Program-made: the position numbers and the translations under genes
DNA from: Bacillus suaedaesalsae
Lineage (GTDB): Bacteria > Bacillota > Bacilli > Bacillales > SA4
Direction: 5' to 3'
Length of the DNA stretch: 64,000 nucleotides
Assembly: GCF_016890225.1 (NCBI RefSeq)
Contig: NZ_JAFELM010000031.1
Location: 186,001 to 250,000, forward strand
In this document: positions 43,800 to 53,865 of the stretch, piece by piece
Numbering within the stretch: the stretch's first letter is position 1
How the letters are laid out: each line of letters opens with the position of its first letter
The notes under the pieces: generated by a model
Told to the model about the DNA's origin: nothing
Seen by the model: only the letters and a program-made list of their open reading frames with translations
Databases searched by the model: none

Positions 43800-44519
43800 C
43801 TATACCATTTTGTTGAATTCTTTACGAAGTCTTTTTATGATTCTCTTTTCTAGCCTTGAAATATAACTCTGAGAAATTCCCAACATATCTGCTACATCTT
43901 TTTGTGTCTTTTCTTCTCCGCCAATTAGACCAAATCGAAGCTCCATAATTTGTTTTTCTCGGTCGTTTAATTGGTCCAATGCTTTAATTAATAACTTCTT
44001 TTCTACATTTGCTTCTAAATCTTTCGTGATAATATCTTCTTCAGTCCCAAGTACATCGGATAACAATAATTCATTTCCATCCCAATCAATATTAAGAGGC
44101 TCATCAAAGGATACTTCAGATCGAATTTTATTATTACGTCGTAGATACATTAAAATTTCATTTTCAATACAACGTGACGCATATGTTGCAAGTTTGATCT
44201 TCTTTTCAGGATTAAATGTATTAACAGCTTTAATTAAACCAATCGTGCCGATACTAATTAGATCTTCTATATTAATTCCCGTATTTTCAAATTTACGAGC
44301 AATATATACAACTAACCGGAGATTACGTTCTATTAAGATTGATCTTGTTGCTTTGTCTCCTTGAGGGAGCTTTTTTAATAGTACTTCTTCTTCTTCCTTT
44401 GTGAGCGGTGGAGGAAGAGCCTCGCTACCACCAATATAATATATTTCGTCAGTCTTCAATCCAAATTTCATTAAAAGCTTATACCACCATACTGTTAGGT
44501 GAATCTTCCAATGTTGCAT
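43800..44519 (-). CDS. sigE: Mother-cell RNA polymerase sigma factor SigE (pro-sigma form)
   Basis: SigE drives early mother-cell gene expression; it is made as an inactive precursor. The ~27-residue pro-sequence with [20 protein letters not shown] is visible and is the SpoIIGA cleavage region. [20 protein letters not shown] and [17 protein letters not shown] form region 2; [20 protein letters not shown] is region 4.2. ATG at 44519 follows AAGGAGG, giving 239 residues, the same as B. subtilis. spoIIGA lies 16 bases upstream. Confidence 0.98.
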   Translation of the reverse strand: MQHWKIHLTVWWYKLLMKFGLKTDEIYYIGGSEALPPPLTKEEEEVLLKKLPQGDKATRSILIERNLRLVVYIARKFENTGINIEDLISIGTIGLIKAVNTFNPEKKIKLATYASRCIENEILMYLRRNNKIRSEVSFDEPLNIDWDGNELLLSDVLGTEEDIITKDLEANVEKKLLIKALDQLNDREKQIMELRFGLIGGEEKTQKDVADMLGISQSYISRLEKRIIKRLRKEFNKMV

Positions 44520-44535
44520 TCTCTTTTCCTCCTTA

Positions 44536-45453
44536 TTAAGCAGATTGTATTGAAGATTGCAGTAGCATTTTCGGATGGATAATACAGTCAAATTCATCAT
44601 CTGATGATAATGTAGATTTACTTAAACCAATTAGCACTTTCTTCACATAAATGTCATCTTCATTTTGTCTGATTGTAACGAAATCAGGCTTTATCGCAAC
44701 TAGAAATTCATGTTGCTGACCTACACCCCGATATGGAATAATACGTAATCTTGATTCCCATGGATGTGAAGAGTCACTCATTGAAAATGAATCTAAACCG
44801 TCTGATTTTTCAATTATTTCTGGTGGTAAAAACCCCTTTGCTCTCGATATATCGAGTATCATAACAGGAGACTTTGTAATAGGGTCATAAAGTTGATTTC
44901 CACTATCAACTAATCCTCTTAGCATGATCGACCTTTCTTCTATTGAAATGGAGATTTCAACTAATTGGTCATATTGAATTTTTTTAATCTCCATGTCTTC
45001 TAATCTTGTTTTTGAGAAATACCATAATAATGGGAAGCTAACGAAAACAAAGCCCCAGCTAACTGGACTTCCAAAACCTGTTGATTTCGTTGCAACAACA
45101 CCATTCCAAATTTCAATATCAGATTTCATAAAGAAATGTATCCCTAACATACCACCCCCAAGTAAAAAAGTTGAAAAGTAAAAGGTTAATAGTGCTTGAA
45201 AAAAATAACGAAAGCGTTTAAAGCCAAATGCAATCAATACCATTACAACAGAAAATAATAGCTTCACTACCGGGTGACTCACAATTGAAAAATAGGGTGT
45301 GAGAATAAACAACACAATGGCAGAACCAATCAATGCACTAATGATTAAACGCACTTTTTGGATTTTTCTTTTTAAAATCATAGCAGTTAACAGTAGTAAT
45401 GATGCGTCGATGCAAAAGTTTAATAACCAGATCGCATCTAGATAGACTGTCAA
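44536..45453 (-). CDS. spoIIGA: Sporulation sigma-E factor processing protease SpoIIGA
   Basis: A membrane aspartic protease in the mother-cell septal membrane that activates pro-SigE on a signal from the forespore protein SpoIIR. Five hydrophobic helices fill residues ~1-150 ([20 protein letters not shown] at the start). The cytosolic protease domain carries the catalytic DSG in [12 protein letters not shown] (~residue 183). 305 residues. TTG at 45453 is the start, with AAAGG upstream. Confidence 0.96.
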   Translation of the reverse strand: MTVYLDAIWLLNFCIDASLLLLTAMILKRKIQKVRLIISALIGSAIVLFILTPYFSIVSHPVVKLLFSVVMVLIAFGFKRFRYFFQALLTFYFSTFLLGGGMLGIHFFMKSDIEIWNGVVATKSTGFGSPVSWGFVFVSFPLLWYFSKTRLEDMEIKKIQYDQLVEISISIEERSIMLRGLVDSGNQLYDPITKSPVMILDISRAKGFLPPEIIEKSDGLDSFSMSDSSHPWESRLRIIPYRGVGQQHEFLVAIKPDFVTIRQNEDDIYVKKVLIGLSKSTLSSDDEFDCIIHPKMLLQSSIQSA

Positions 45454-45513
45454 GCTAGCACAACCTTTACTCGTAATCTAGAAAATAGATTTGGTTCTAT
45501 TCCTGTAAAAACT

Positions 45514-45547
45514 AGTATATAGTATATTCTAGTTGGAAGTCTGTCAG
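45514..45547 (-). promoter_or_regulatory. spoIIG-type SigmaA promoter with 22-base spacer
   Basis: Minus strand CTGACA (45542-45547), 22 bases, then TATACT (45514-45519). The unusually long spacer is the hallmark of the Spo0A-activated spoIIG promoter in B. subtilis. A second TATACT seven bases nearer would give a 15-base spacer. It lies 60 bases before spoIIGA. Confidence 0.7.
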
Positions 45548-45592
45548 TTTATGCCGATAAGAGCATAGAAATTTTGAAAGATTTAAACCTAT

Positions 45593-45604
45593 TTTGTCAA
45601 AATG
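45593..45604. promoter_or_regulatory. Candidate Spo0A binding site upstream of spoIIG
   Basis: TTTGTCAAAA contains TGTCAAA (45595-45601) and, on the other strand, TGACAAA; both differ by one base from the 0A-box TGNCGAA. It lies about 48 bases upstream of the -35, similar to the distal site in B. subtilis. The rest of the 461-base spoIIGA-ftsZ gap (to 45870) shows nothing else I recognise; bpr, which I recall at this place in B. subtilis, is absent. Confidence 0.4.
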
Positions 45605-45870
45605 TTGATATTCTTATTTTTCACTCAACACAAGAGCTAAATTTAGTAATATTGTTTATCTGGAAAACTATCTTAGACGAAGATAATTCCATATTGTAGA
45701 ATCGGTATTGCAAAACATTCATGTTATTTTTTGGATTTCTCCTAGTAAGTATGCGACCATAACAGTAAATCTTACATAAAAAAGATACCTTATAATTCCG
45801 TCTTCCATTACAATCTACATGCGCTACATAAGCGAATAGTACTTACTCAAACCCAACCTAATTTAGAAAA

Positions 45871-45902
45871 TAAAAAAACAGTAGAGATGATCCTCTACTG
45901 TT
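45871..45902 (-). terminator. Terminator of ftsAZ
   Basis: AACAGTAGAG (45877-45886) pairs perfectly with CTCTACTGTT (45893-45902), six-base loop, then a T7 run on the minus strand. Confidence 0.9.
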
Positions 45903-45914
45903 TTACTATTATTA

Positions 45915-47039
45915 TTATCTGCGACGATTGCGATTACGTAGGAATGTTGGAATATCTAGTGTGTCTTCACCCTGACTTTGAACAGGAGTTTCTTCACGTT
46001 TTACTTCACGCTTCACATGTGGAGTTTGCGGTGTTGCTTTTACTCCACCTTGCAGAGATGGTCTTGTTTGCTTTGGTTCAGGTGAACTGTCATCAAAACC
46101 AGTAGCAATAACTGTAACAATGATCTCGTCCTTTAGCTCATCGTTAATAACAGAACCGAAGATCATGTTTACATCTTGATCAGATGCAGATGCCACGATA
46201 TCAGCAGCTTCTTGAACTTCATATAGACTTAAGTTTGAACCACCTGTAATGTTCATAAGAACACCTTGGGCTCCATCAATTGACTTTTCTAGTAATGGAC
46301 TTGAGATTGCACGCTTCGCTGCATCTGCTGCACGGTTTTCACCAGCTGATACACCAATACCCATTAAAGCAGATCCTTTATTAGACATGATTGTTTTAAC
46401 GTCTGCAAAGTCAAGGTTAATTAAACCTGGAGTTGCAATTAAATCTGAAATACCTTGTACACCTTGACGTAATACGTTATCCGCTTCACGGAATGCTTCA
46501 AGCATAGGTGTATTTTTATCTACGATTTCTAATAAGCGATCGTTAGGTATCACGATTAATGTGTCTACTGCTTCTTTCATTGCAGAAATACCACCAGAAG
46601 CTTGTCCAGAACGCTTTCTACCTTCAAATGTGAATGGTCTAGTAACTACTCCAACTGTTAGAGCACCAATTTCACGAGCGATTTGTGCGATAACAGGTGC
46701 AGCACCTGTACCTGTCCCACCACCCATACCAGCAGTAACGAATACCATATCCGCTCCTTTTAGTACTTCTTCAAGTTGTTCTCTACTTTCCTCAGCAGCC
46801 TTTTTGCCTACTTCAGGGTTAGCTCCTGCACCTAAACCTCTAGTTAATTTCCCACCAATTTGCATTCTTACTTCTGCTTTTGAAAGGTTAAGAGCTTGTG
46901 CGTCAGTGTTAACAGCAATAAAATCTACTCCTTGAACTCCATGTTCAATCATTCGGTTTACTGCGTTATTACCCCCACCACCAACACCAATCACCTTTAT
47001 CGTTGCCAATGAATCTAAATTTGTATCGAACTCTAACAT
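45915..47039 (-). CDS. ftsZ: Cell division GTPase FtsZ
   Basis: The tubulin homologue that builds the Z ring. The nucleotide-binding core shows [13 protein letters not shown] (~18), the tubulin signature [13 protein letters not shown] (~104) and the T7 synergy loop [14 protein letters not shown] (~205). A variable linker (~318-360) leads to the C-terminal peptide [14 protein letters not shown], which binds FtsA, SepF and others. AGGAGG precedes the ATG. 374 residues. Confidence 0.99.
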   Translation of the reverse strand: MLEFDTNLDSLATIKVIGVGGGGNNAVNRMIEHGVQGVDFIAVNTDAQALNLSKAEVRMQIGGKLTRGLGAGANPEVGKKAAEESREQLEEVLKGADMVFVTAGMGGGTGTGAAPVIAQIAREIGALTVGVVTRPFTFEGRKRSGQASGGISAMKEAVDTLIVIPNDRLLEIVDKNTPMLEAFREADNVLRQGVQGISDLIATPGLINLDFADVKTIMSNKGSALMGIGVSAGENRAADAAKRAISSPLLEKSIDGAQGVLMNITGGSNLSLYEVQEAADIVASASDQDVNMIFGSVINDELKDEIIVTVIATGFDDSSPEPKQTRPSLQGGVKATPQTPHVKREVKREETPVQSQGEDTLDIPTFLRNRNRRR

Positions 47040-47115
47040 TTATAGGTCCTCCTAATATACCATATTCCTTACCGTGAAAATCTATTGTGTAAGTCACTCG
47101 AAGATAGACTATATC

Positions 47116-48390
47116 TTATTCAAAGAAATATCCAAAAAACTTCTTTACCTTATTTTGAATGTTTTCATCTTGTGACTTTGCTTTCTTAACTGGCTGGTTT
47201 TTCTGTACTTTCCTTTCTGTTGCATCCACATTCACAGAATCACCGATTTTCTTTCCTTGTAACTTTGCATTTTTATAAGCAAATTGGATTAATCCAACGC
47301 CTGTTGTATATTGTGGTTCACGTACACCGATATAATCAGGTACAGCAATTCGCATATTGCCTCTTAACACTACTTGAGCTAATTCTAATACTCCTGGCAT
47401 AGATGCCACTCCGCCTGTTAAGACGAAACCACCCGGAAGTTCCTTCACTCCATGCTTTCTTAATTCTTCACCGGCTAATTCAAAAATTTCTTCTAATCTT
47501 GCTTCAATAATATCAGATATTTCCAACTGACTAAATTGCTGGTGTTGATCACTTCCGATAATCGGGACGCTGAATACTTCTTCTTCAGAAGCTGTATCAT
47601 AAAAAGCATGTCCATGTTTAATCTTGATTTTTTCAGCATCCTCTGTTGAAGTACGAAGACCAATCGATAAATCCTTTGTAATATGTTCTCCACCAATAGG
47701 AATAACAGAAGTGGATTGTAGCGTTCCTTGGTCAAACACTGAAATATTTGTAGAGCCGCCACCGATATCAATTAAAGCAACACCTAGATTTTTTTCATCT
47801 TTTGATAAGGAAATAGCTCCTGCTGCTAGTGACTGCAAGCAAATGTCTGTTATCTCTAAACCAGCACGTTCTACACAACGCAATAAATTATGTAAAACTG
47901 TTTTGGATCCAGTAATGATTGTCCCTTCCATCTCTAGACGCACACCAATCATCCCACGTGGATCATTAATCTCGTCTAACCCATCCACAATAAATTGACG
48001 TGGTATTACGTCTATTATTTCTCTTTCAGGTGGGATAGAGATTACTTGAGCTGCGTCTATTACACGTGTGATATCTTCATTTGTAATTTCACGATTTTCA
48101 CTAGAAACTGCAACAACACCGTGGCACGGTTGTAAGTGGATATGATTTCCGGCTACCCCAACAACTACACGGTTAAGTTCGATTCCTACCATACGTTCTG
48201 CTTGTTCAATTGCCTTTTTAATAGAATGAACGGTTTCATCTATGTCTACGATCGTTCCTTTTCGTAAACCTTCAGATTTTACGTTCCCCACTCCAATAAT
48301 GTTTAAGTTATCATTTAGCATTTCACCAATGATTACCTTTACATTGGATGTACCGATGTCAAGACTGACAAAAATTTCGTTGTTGTTCAC
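47116..48390 (-). CDS. ftsA: Cell division protein FtsA
   Basis: An actin-like ATPase tethering FtsZ filaments to the membrane. Phosphate-1 SLDIGTSNVKVIIGE (~9), the 1C-domain insertion, DIGGGSTNISVF (~205) and GGFVLTGGVASMPGV (~335) are visible. The C-terminal amphipathic membrane-targeting helix is NKVKKFFGYFFE. GTG at 48390 follows GGGAGG. 424 residues; a 76-base gap separates it from ftsZ. Confidence 0.98.
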   Translation of the reverse strand: MNNNEIFVSLDIGTSNVKVIIGEMLNDNLNIIGVGNVKSEGLRKGTIVDIDETVHSIKKAIEQAERMVGIELNRVVVGVAGNHIHLQPCHGVVAVSSENREITNEDITRVIDAAQVISIPPEREIIDVIPRQFIVDGLDEINDPRGMIGVRLEMEGTIITGSKTVLHNLLRCVERAGLEITDICLQSLAAGAISLSKDEKNLGVALIDIGGGSTNISVFDQGTLQSTSVIPIGGEHITKDLSIGLRTSTEDAEKIKIKHGHAFYDTASEEEVFSVPIIGSDQHQQFSQLEISDIIEARLEEIFELAGEELRKHGVKELPGGFVLTGGVASMPGVLELAQVVLRGNMRIAVPDYIGVREPQYTTGVGLIQFAYKNAKLQGKKIGDSVNVDATERKVQKNQPVKKAKSQDENIQNKVKKFFGYFFE

Positions 48391-48539
48391 TCTATGGCAC
48401 CTCCCTTATGATTTCCAATTCTATTTCTGTTCTCTCACATTGCCTTTAACTATTTATAAGATAATCCATTCATTTTGTTAAAAAAATTAATACACAAGGA
48501 AAATATTCAACAAAGACAGTATAATTCCCTTTTTTGAAA

Positions 48540-48902
48540 TTAACTTTTTTCTACTTTTTCTCTTGGAGTAGACCATTTTGCAATTAAAATACGTCTGATG
48601 ACGGCAATATTTTGGAATAATCTTACTCCAAAGGCAAATACAGCAGCCAAATACAAGTCTACACCAATATGGACACCAAGAAAAGCTAAACTTGCAGCGA
48701 GAATAATATTAAAGAAAAATCCCGATACAAAAACTTTTTCATCATATAAATTTTGTAAGTGAGCACGTATTCCCCCAAACAAAGTATCTAACGATGCTAA
48801 TACTGCTATTGATAAATAATTGGAGTATTCATCAGGAATTCTAATCTCTGACAGTAGTCCAAGTATAATACCTAAAATTAATCCTAGGAGTGGAAGCCAC
48901 AT
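48540..48902 (-). CDS. sbp: Small basic membrane protein Sbp (DUF1290)
   Basis: About 120 residues with three or more hydrophobic helices: MWLPLLGLILGIILGLLS, FFFNIILAASLAFLGVHIG, VDLYLAAVFAFGVRLF. GIRAHLQNLYDEKVFVSGFF is the conserved centre of DUF1290. Function unknown; the gene lies between ylxX and ftsA as in B. subtilis. ATG at 48902 has GGAGGG eight bases upstream and follows the ylxX stop directly. Confidence 0.92.
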   Translation of the reverse strand: MWLPLLGLILGIILGLLSEIRIPDEYSNYLSIAVLASLDTLFGGIRAHLQNLYDEKVFVSGFFFNIILAASLAFLGVHIGVDLYLAAVFAFGVRLFQNIAVIRRILIAKWSTPREKVEKS

Positions 48903-48903
48903 C

Positions 48904-49620
48904 TTAAGATCCCTCCTTCGTGCTATCTGGTTCCATATGTTTAATTCGAATGGTATCATCGTATCCTGGGATCATAATATGATTTGTTGGAGAAGAAATT
49001 TGAAGTTTTAGACCTTCAATTTCAAATTCAAACTGAATAGATTCTGAGGCAACCATTCTTTTATAAAGTCTATCTACATCTTCTGAAATGATTTTAACTT
49101 CAACAGGTACATCTGGAATCCTCGTATTATTAATATTTGTAAATCCATTTACATCTCTAATTGCTGAAGTATTTACATATCTTTGTTCACTTATGGCAAT
49201 ATGCTTAGCCCCATTTATATTTAATTCATTTATGAGCTTTCGAAGCAAATCAGCAGAAACTTGTGGACTTGCCTGTCCTAAAATAGGCTCGTCAAACATA
49301 TTTTGAATTGTAATGGTAATACCGGGACCTGAGACATCTGTTAATCCAGCTTCTTCCTTTAGCTCTTGAAGGTTTTCTCGTAACGTCACTTCTTGGCTTT
49401 GTCTTCGCTTCGACTCATAGTTTTCAATTGTTTGTTCATACTTTCTAATTTCACGGTGTAAATTAGCTTGTTCTTCTAATTCAACTTTTATTGCTTCTCT
49501 TAATTCCCAAGCATCTCTTGTATCTCTCACGATCGGTTCATTCGTTGTTTGAAATTGAATTGCCAACATGAATCCAACCAATAACGTTATAAATGTAAAA
49601 ATAACCGCACCTTTTTTCAA
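48904..49620 (-). CDS. ylxX: DUF881 family membrane-anchored protein (YlxX)
   Basis: 238 residues: an N-terminal membrane anchor (KGAVIFTFITLLVGFMLAIQ), a coiled coil (~40-90, rich in E/R/Q) and an extracellular DUF881 domain with LTDVSGPGITITIQN, INGAKHIAISEQRYVN and related strands. TTG at 49620 follows AGGTGG. Paralogue of ylxW directly upstream. Role unknown; conserved in the Bacillus division cluster. Confidence 0.9.
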   Translation of the reverse strand: MKKGAVIFTFITLLVGFMLAIQFQTTNEPIVRDTRDAWELREAIKVELEEQANLHREIRKYEQTIENYESKRRQSQEVTLRENLQELKEEAGLTDVSGPGITITIQNMFDEPILGQASPQVSADLLRKLINELNINGAKHIAISEQRYVNTSAIRDVNGFTNINNTRIPDVPVEVKIISEDVDRLYKRMVASESIQFEFEIEGLKLQISSPTNHIMIPGYDDTIRIKHMEPDSTKEGS

Positions 49621-49649
49621 TGGGGACCACCTACAAATTCCACTAAATT

Positions 49650-50354
49650 CTATTCTCTTCCTAGTAATGGGTCTAATATAATTTGCTGTTTCTTTTCTAT
49701 TTTCACGCTAACATTTTCACTTACAAGCTGATCCTTTATTCCACCTGTAATATTAAGAGCTCCATCAAGCACATTAGGATCTCCAATTGCAGAGACTACA
49801 AAAGGTGCAGGGTGCTGTGTTCCATCGACACTAACAACTGGACCTATACACAAAATAAAAGAATTGTGGAAAATGCGCTGACCATTTATGGCGATTGCAT
49901 TAGCACCAGACACTAAAAGCTCATTTATTACACTTTGAATGTGTCTTTCATGAACGATATAGTTATTTACATTCGCTTGATCTGGAACATATGAGGAATC
50001 GGCAAGGGTAACCTCAATTCCTTTTCCCTTCACTTTTACTTCACCAACATACATTCTAAGTTTTTCTACGTCTTCAACAAGATTAAATAAAACTTGTTCT
50101 TCATCTGCTAAATTTTCCTCCAGCTCACGAACTCTTTCTTGTTTTTCAAACAACTCTTGTTGAAGCTTACGGTTAACTTCCTCTTGACTAATTAACGTAT
50201 TTCGATATTCATATTCCCTTTGCCATTGCTTGTCAGTTAGTACATTTTCTTCTTGATTTTCAGTTTTCGTTAACTGATAGGAGAAGGAAATCATAAAACC
50301 AAGTACTAAACAAACAAAGGAAAGAATAACGTACTTACCCTTCACCTTCATCAT
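49650..50354 (-). CDS. ylxW: DUF881 family membrane-anchored protein (YlxW)
   Basis: 234 residues: anchor helix YVILSFVCLVLGFMISFSY, coiled coil (~35-85), then the DUF881 domain with GIEVTLADSSYV, VSGANAIAINGQRI and PFVVSAIGDPNVLDGALN. ATG at 50354 follows AGGAAG at nine bases and overlaps the 3' end of divIB by 20 bases; an upstream ATG is less well placed. Tandem paralogue of ylxX, about 30 bases apart. Confidence 0.9.
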   Translation of the reverse strand: MMKVKGKYVILSFVCLVLGFMISFSYQLTKTENQEENVLTDKQWQREYEYRNTLISQEEVNRKLQQELFEKQERVRELEENLADEEQVLFNLVEDVEKLRMYVGEVKVKGKGIEVTLADSSYVPDQANVNNYIVHERHIQSVINELLVSGANAIAINGQRIFHNSFILCIGPVVSVDGTQHPAPFVVSAIGDPNVLDGALNITGGIKDQLVSENVSVKIEKKQQIILDPLLGRE

Positions 50355-51180
50355 TGTTTTCATCTTCCTCATTTACTTCTTCAGATTCTGTTTCTGTTTT
50401 TCCTGTTTCTTCATTCGATTCTTCTACTTCCAGTTGCTCATACGATTCAAAATAATAAGCAACCTCCATATGAATAATGCCTTTTAATTCAGGGTTCAAC
50501 TGACTTACAATCGCTGGATATGCACTCATTTTCTTAGCAAAGTCTGTTATTGTTGCACTTACTTCACGACCGTCATTCATAAATAAAGTAATATGCACCG
50601 AATCTGATTCCTCTGGTGTATGATGAATTTCTGAAATGGAATTTACAATAGCCGGAGAGAGCTTTGCTAGTTCAGAAGCCATCTCTTGTAATTCCTCACC
50701 TGGTTTCCAGTCCATTAAAATGGGTGCATCAGAAGGAAACGATGTACTTTCACTTGATTTCAACACATTCCCATCTTCAAGGATAGGATAATACTTGCCA
50801 TCATTTATGGCATAAGCAACACGTTTCATTTCAGTAACTACAATTCCCACTGAATTCGGAAGCTTTCGTTCTATTGTTACACTTTTTATTTGCTTATTCT
50901 GTTTTATTTTATGTGTAATCGATTCTGTATTTAAATTCCAGAAGCTTGTCTTATCATTAATTTCAGATAACGAAACGATTTCATCACTAAGAACATGAAC
51001 GTTTCCTTTTACTTCAACATTTTTCACATGACTAAGAGGTGATTGGAGATACAAAATCCCGATAATTAACAGAAAAAATATAGACACATAAAAAATGAGT
51101 CTCCGATTTGCCTTTTGTCTTCTCTGCTGCTTAAGCTTCGGAATACGTTCTTCTAGTGTAAGGACTTTCCCCTTCTCCAT
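50335..51180 (-). CDS. divIB: Cell division protein DivIB (FtsQ homologue)
   Basis: A bitopic divisome protein that works with FtsL and DivIC. Cytoplasmic basic tail (~1-30: ERIPKLKQQRRQKANRRL), membrane helix (~31-50), POTRA domain starting SPLSHVKNVEVKGNVHVLSD, then the FtsQ beta domain and an acidic C-terminal tail (SEEVNEEDENNDEGEG). ATG at 51180 is eight bases after TAGGTGG; GTG at 51192 has no such site. 281 residues. Confidence 0.94.
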   Translation of the reverse strand: MEKGKVLTLEERIPKLKQQRRQKANRRLIFYVSIFFLLIIGILYLQSPLSHVKNVEVKGNVHVLSDEIVSLSEINDKTSFWNLNTESITHKIKQNKQIKSVTIERKLPNSVGIVVTEMKRVAYAINDGKYYPILEDGNVLKSSESTSFPSDAPILMDWKPGEELQEMASELAKLSPAIVNSISEIHHTPEESDSVHITLFMNDGREVSATITDFAKKMSAYPAIVSQLNPELKGIIHMEVAYYFESYEQLEVEESNEETGKTETESEEVNEEDENNDEGEG

Positions 51181-51253
51181 TTGTTCATCCACCTAAAATA
51201 TATTATTGTTCATCTATTGAAACTTACGATATGTAAAATGAATCAAATACCTA

Positions 51254-51286
51254 AAATAAACGGCATTGTTAGTATGCCGTTTATTT
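51254..51286 (-). terminator. Terminator of murB
   Basis: AAATAAACGGCA (51254-51265) pairs with TGCCGTTTATTT (51275-51286), nine-base loop; the minus tail is TAGG after TTTATTT. It separates murB from divIB. Confidence 0.7.
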
Positions 51287-51331
51287 ACAATACCATTATT
51301 AAATTATAGCACAATACTGTATGAAAATGGA

Positions 51332-52240
51332 TTATTTTCGTCCAATTATTTCTACTTCCGTATGAAGCTCAACATGATATTTTTCGAGTATTGTTTTTTG
51401 GATATATTCGATCAAATCTAGCACATCTTTTGCCGTTGCATTGTCCGCATTTACAATGAAATTCCCATGCATTTCAGATACCTGCGCTCCACCAATTTGA
51501 AACCCTTTTAATCCTGATTCTTCAATTAATTGACCTGCATATTTCGGAAGAGGATTTCTAAAAATACTTCCTGCACACGGATAATTCCAGGGTTGTGTGT
51601 CACGTCTGTAATCTTTATTCTTCTTCAACTCTGCCTTAATGTCCTCAGCATTACCTTTTGTTAGGTTTAAAACTGCCGCAACACAAATTCCTGGTCGCTC
51701 TTTTTGAAGAATAGAGGTACGATAGGAGTATTTCATTTGTTCATTCGTCAACCATTCAAACGTTCCATCTTCAAATAAGATATATGCCTTCTGTAGGATC
51801 TGAGCGAAGTCCGATCGATGTGCACCTGCATTCATGTAAACTGCCCCACCTATTGAGCCTGGTATTCCAGCAGAAAATTCTAAACCTGATAAACCTTGTC
51901 GTGAAAGAACTGTTGCAAGTTTTACTAGAGGATATCCAGCACCGACCGTTACTTCTGTTTCATTGATTTCAAGTAAATCTAATCCTTCTCCGAGCTTAAT
52001 GACAACACCTTCAATACCTTTATCTGAAACAAGTAAATTAGAACCTCTACCAATCGCTCTCCAGTTTACTCCAAACTCTTTAACAAGTTGTATAGTCGTT
52101 TCTAATCCTTCAATGGAAGAAGGTTCAACAAATATATCGGCAGGTCCACCAATTTTCATCGTAGTATGGTTTGCTAATTTTTCTCCTATTAAAACTTTAC
52201 CAACATTAGCTTCCTGAAGCCTACTAGCTAATTTTTCCAT
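51332..52240 (-). CDS. murB: UDP-N-acetylenolpyruvoylglucosamine reductase
   Basis: It reduces UDP-GlcNAc-enolpyruvate to UDP-MurNAc using FAD and [20 protein letters not shown] and [19 protein letters not shown] bind [23 protein letters not shown] and the SIFRNP segment with the catalytic Ser ([10 protein letters not shown], ~residue 222) are present. EMHGNFIVN closes the active site. 302 residues, type II as in other Firmicutes. AGGAGG precedes the ATG. Terminators on both sides suggest its own transcription unit. Confidence 0.97.
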   Translation of the reverse strand: MEKLASRLQEANVGKVLIGEKLANHTTMKIGGPADIFVEPSSIEGLETTIQLVKEFGVNWRAIGRGSNLLVSDKGIEGVVIKLGEGLDLLEINETEVTVGAGYPLVKLATVLSRQGLSGLEFSAGIPGSIGGAVYMNAGAHRSDFAQILQKAYILFEDGTFEWLTNEQMKYSYRTSILQKERPGICVAAVLNLTKGNAEDIKAELKKNKDYRRDTQPWNYPCAGSIFRNPLPKYAGQLIEESGLKGFQIGGAQVSEMHGNFIVNADNATAKDVLDLIEYIQKTILEKYHVELHTEVEIIGRK

Positions 52241-52430
52241 GTTGACCTCCTAGTCTCAAGATGTCTCGCCATTATTACCTATAGTATGCAATCGTTTGGG
52301 CGAATGTACATTTTATTTACGTCTATTTATAAGCATGATTTGTAGTATAGGGAAATACTTTCTATATCACTTTATCATAATGTATCTAGTGAATTGAAGT
52401 AAAAACTAAAGGTCCCGGAGAATCTACAGA

Positions 52431-52472
52431 AATAATAGAAAACCCTGCTGATTAACAGGGTTTTCTATTATT
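52431..52472. terminator. Bidirectional terminator between spoVE and murB
   Basis: AATAATAGAAAACCCTG (52431-52447) pairs perfectly over 17 bases with CAGGGTTTTCTATTATT (52456-52472). It sits where murG is found in B. subtilis. The stretch 52241-52430 upstream of murB shows nothing else recognisable. Confidence 0.85.
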
Positions 52473-52489
52473 TAGGATGTTTTCGTTGG

Positions 52490-52657
52490 GATTGTTGCTT
52501 TAAAACAAGCGGAAAGCTCCTGACTCCTGTGGGAAGTAAACGGAAGTGCGAGACCCCATAGGCATATAACGCCGAGGCGGCTCGCATCCCACTCCGCAAA
52601 AAGCAAGTTGCCTGCAGCGGAAAGGAATGGTCAGGGTTCAGAGTGAAAACAACAATC
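52490..52657. repeat. Bacillus-type dispersed intergenic repeat, copy 3
   Basis: Bounded by GATTGTTG (52490-52497) and CAACAATC (52650-52657). Contains GACTCCTGTGGGAAG, GCGAGACCCCATAGGC and GCCGAGGCGGCTCGCATCCC, related to the copies at 11432 and 39885 but longer and diverged. It fills most of the gap between spoVE and murB. Confidence 0.75.
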
Positions 52658-52677
52658 TTTTAGAAAAAAACCATTAT

Positions 52678-53778
52678 TTAATATCTAGCGTATCTGCTTA
52701 TATTCAGCAATACTCCAACCGCCATGAGCATGAGTGTTAAAGATGAGCCTCCATAGCTTAAGAATGGTAGCGTAATCCCTGTTACAGGCATTAATCCTAT
52801 AACAACACCGATATTAATAACAACTTGGATGGCAATCATAGATATAATTCCAATCGCTAAGAAACTACCAAATAAATCTGGGGCACCTAGTGCAATTCGA
52901 ACACCTCTCCATAAAAGGAGGGCAAATAATAAGATGACTAATGAGCCGCCGATAAAACCTAACTCTTCTGCCAAGATGGCAAAAATAAAATCTGTTTGTG
53001 GTTCTGGTAAGTAGAAAAACTTTTGACGGCTTTTCCCAAGACCAAGTCCTAGAAGTCCCCCAGGACCAATTGCATAGAGAGATTGGATAATTTGAAATCC
53101 ACTTCCTAACGGGTCTTCCCATGGATCTAAGAAAGAGGTGATCCGCTTTATTCGGTAAGGTGCTGAAGCGATTAGGGCAACAAACCCTAATACCCCTATT
53201 AAACCTAATCCAACAAAGTGTAGTATTCTTCCTCCAGCAACAAAAATCATGACCATACAAGTTCCGACCATAACCGTTCCAGTTCCAAGGTCAGGTTGAA
53301 GCATAATCATCCCAAAAGCAAAAAACACTAATGATAAAGACGGAATAAGACCTTTTTTCAATGAAGTTATTTTCTTTTGATTCTCAGACAAATATTTTGC
53401 TAGAAAGGCAATCATGGCTATTTTCATAAATTCTGAAGGTTGAATGGAAAAAGCACCTACTCCAATCCAACTTCTCGCTCCACCACGAACTAATCCAACA
53501 CCTGGAATTAGTACGAGTACTAACAAAATAAAACAAATGATTAAGACAACTTTAGACCACGTTCTCCACGTCCAATAGTCAATATTCATAATAAAAAACA
53601 TTGCTATTACACCTAAACCAGCAAAAAGAAGCTGTCTTTTTGCAAAGAAGAATGAATCCTCAAATTTATACGTAGCCCAAGCAGCACTTGCACTGTAAAC
53701 CATGATCATCCCCACCGCTAGCAGCATAAGTGTGATGAATACTAATAAAAAATCAGGAGTAGATTTCTTCGTCGGCAA
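52678..53778 (-). CDS. spoVE: SEDS peptidoglycan polymerase SpoVE / FtsW type
   Basis: A ten-helix SEDS glycosyltransferase that polymerises lipid II, working with a class B PBP (SpoVD for spore cortex). Nearly continuous similarity to B. subtilis SpoVE: SMVYSASA-like MIMVYSASAAWATYKF, SWIGVGAFSIQPSEFMKIA, PQTDFIFAILAEELGFIGG, ITLPFLSYGGSSLTLMLMAV. TTG at 53778 after GAGGTG gives 366 residues, identical in length to B. subtilis SpoVE. FtsW proper is usually encoded elsewhere in Bacillus, so I favour SpoVE over FtsW. Confidence 0.92.
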   Translation of the reverse strand: MPTKKSTPDFLLVFITLMLLAVGMIMVYSASAAWATYKFEDSFFFAKRQLLFAGLGVIAMFFIMNIDYWTWRTWSKVVLIICFILLVLVLIPGVGLVRGGARSWIGVGAFSIQPSEFMKIAMIAFLAKYLSENQKKITSLKKGLIPSLSLVFFAFGMIMLQPDLGTGTVMVGTCMVMIFVAGGRILHFVGLGLIGVLGFVALIASAPYRIKRITSFLDPWEDPLGSGFQIIQSLYAIGPGGLLGLGLGKSRQKFFYLPEPQTDFIFAILAEELGFIGGSLVILLFALLLWRGVRIALGAPDLFGSFLAIGIISMIAIQVVINIGVVIGLMPVTGITLPFLSYGGSSLTLMLMAVGVLLNISRYARY

Positions 53779-53865
53779 TGGGATACACCTCAACTTTTGA
53801 ATTAAGGGCAAATTCAATTGCTTTAGAAGTTTCAAGCCACTTTTCTAAAGAAAACGTCCAAGCCC

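Noticed and set aside
52678-53778. Calling this gene ftsW
   Set aside because: Length, start and residue pattern follow SpoVE; but SEDS proteins are close and both names remain possible without a search.
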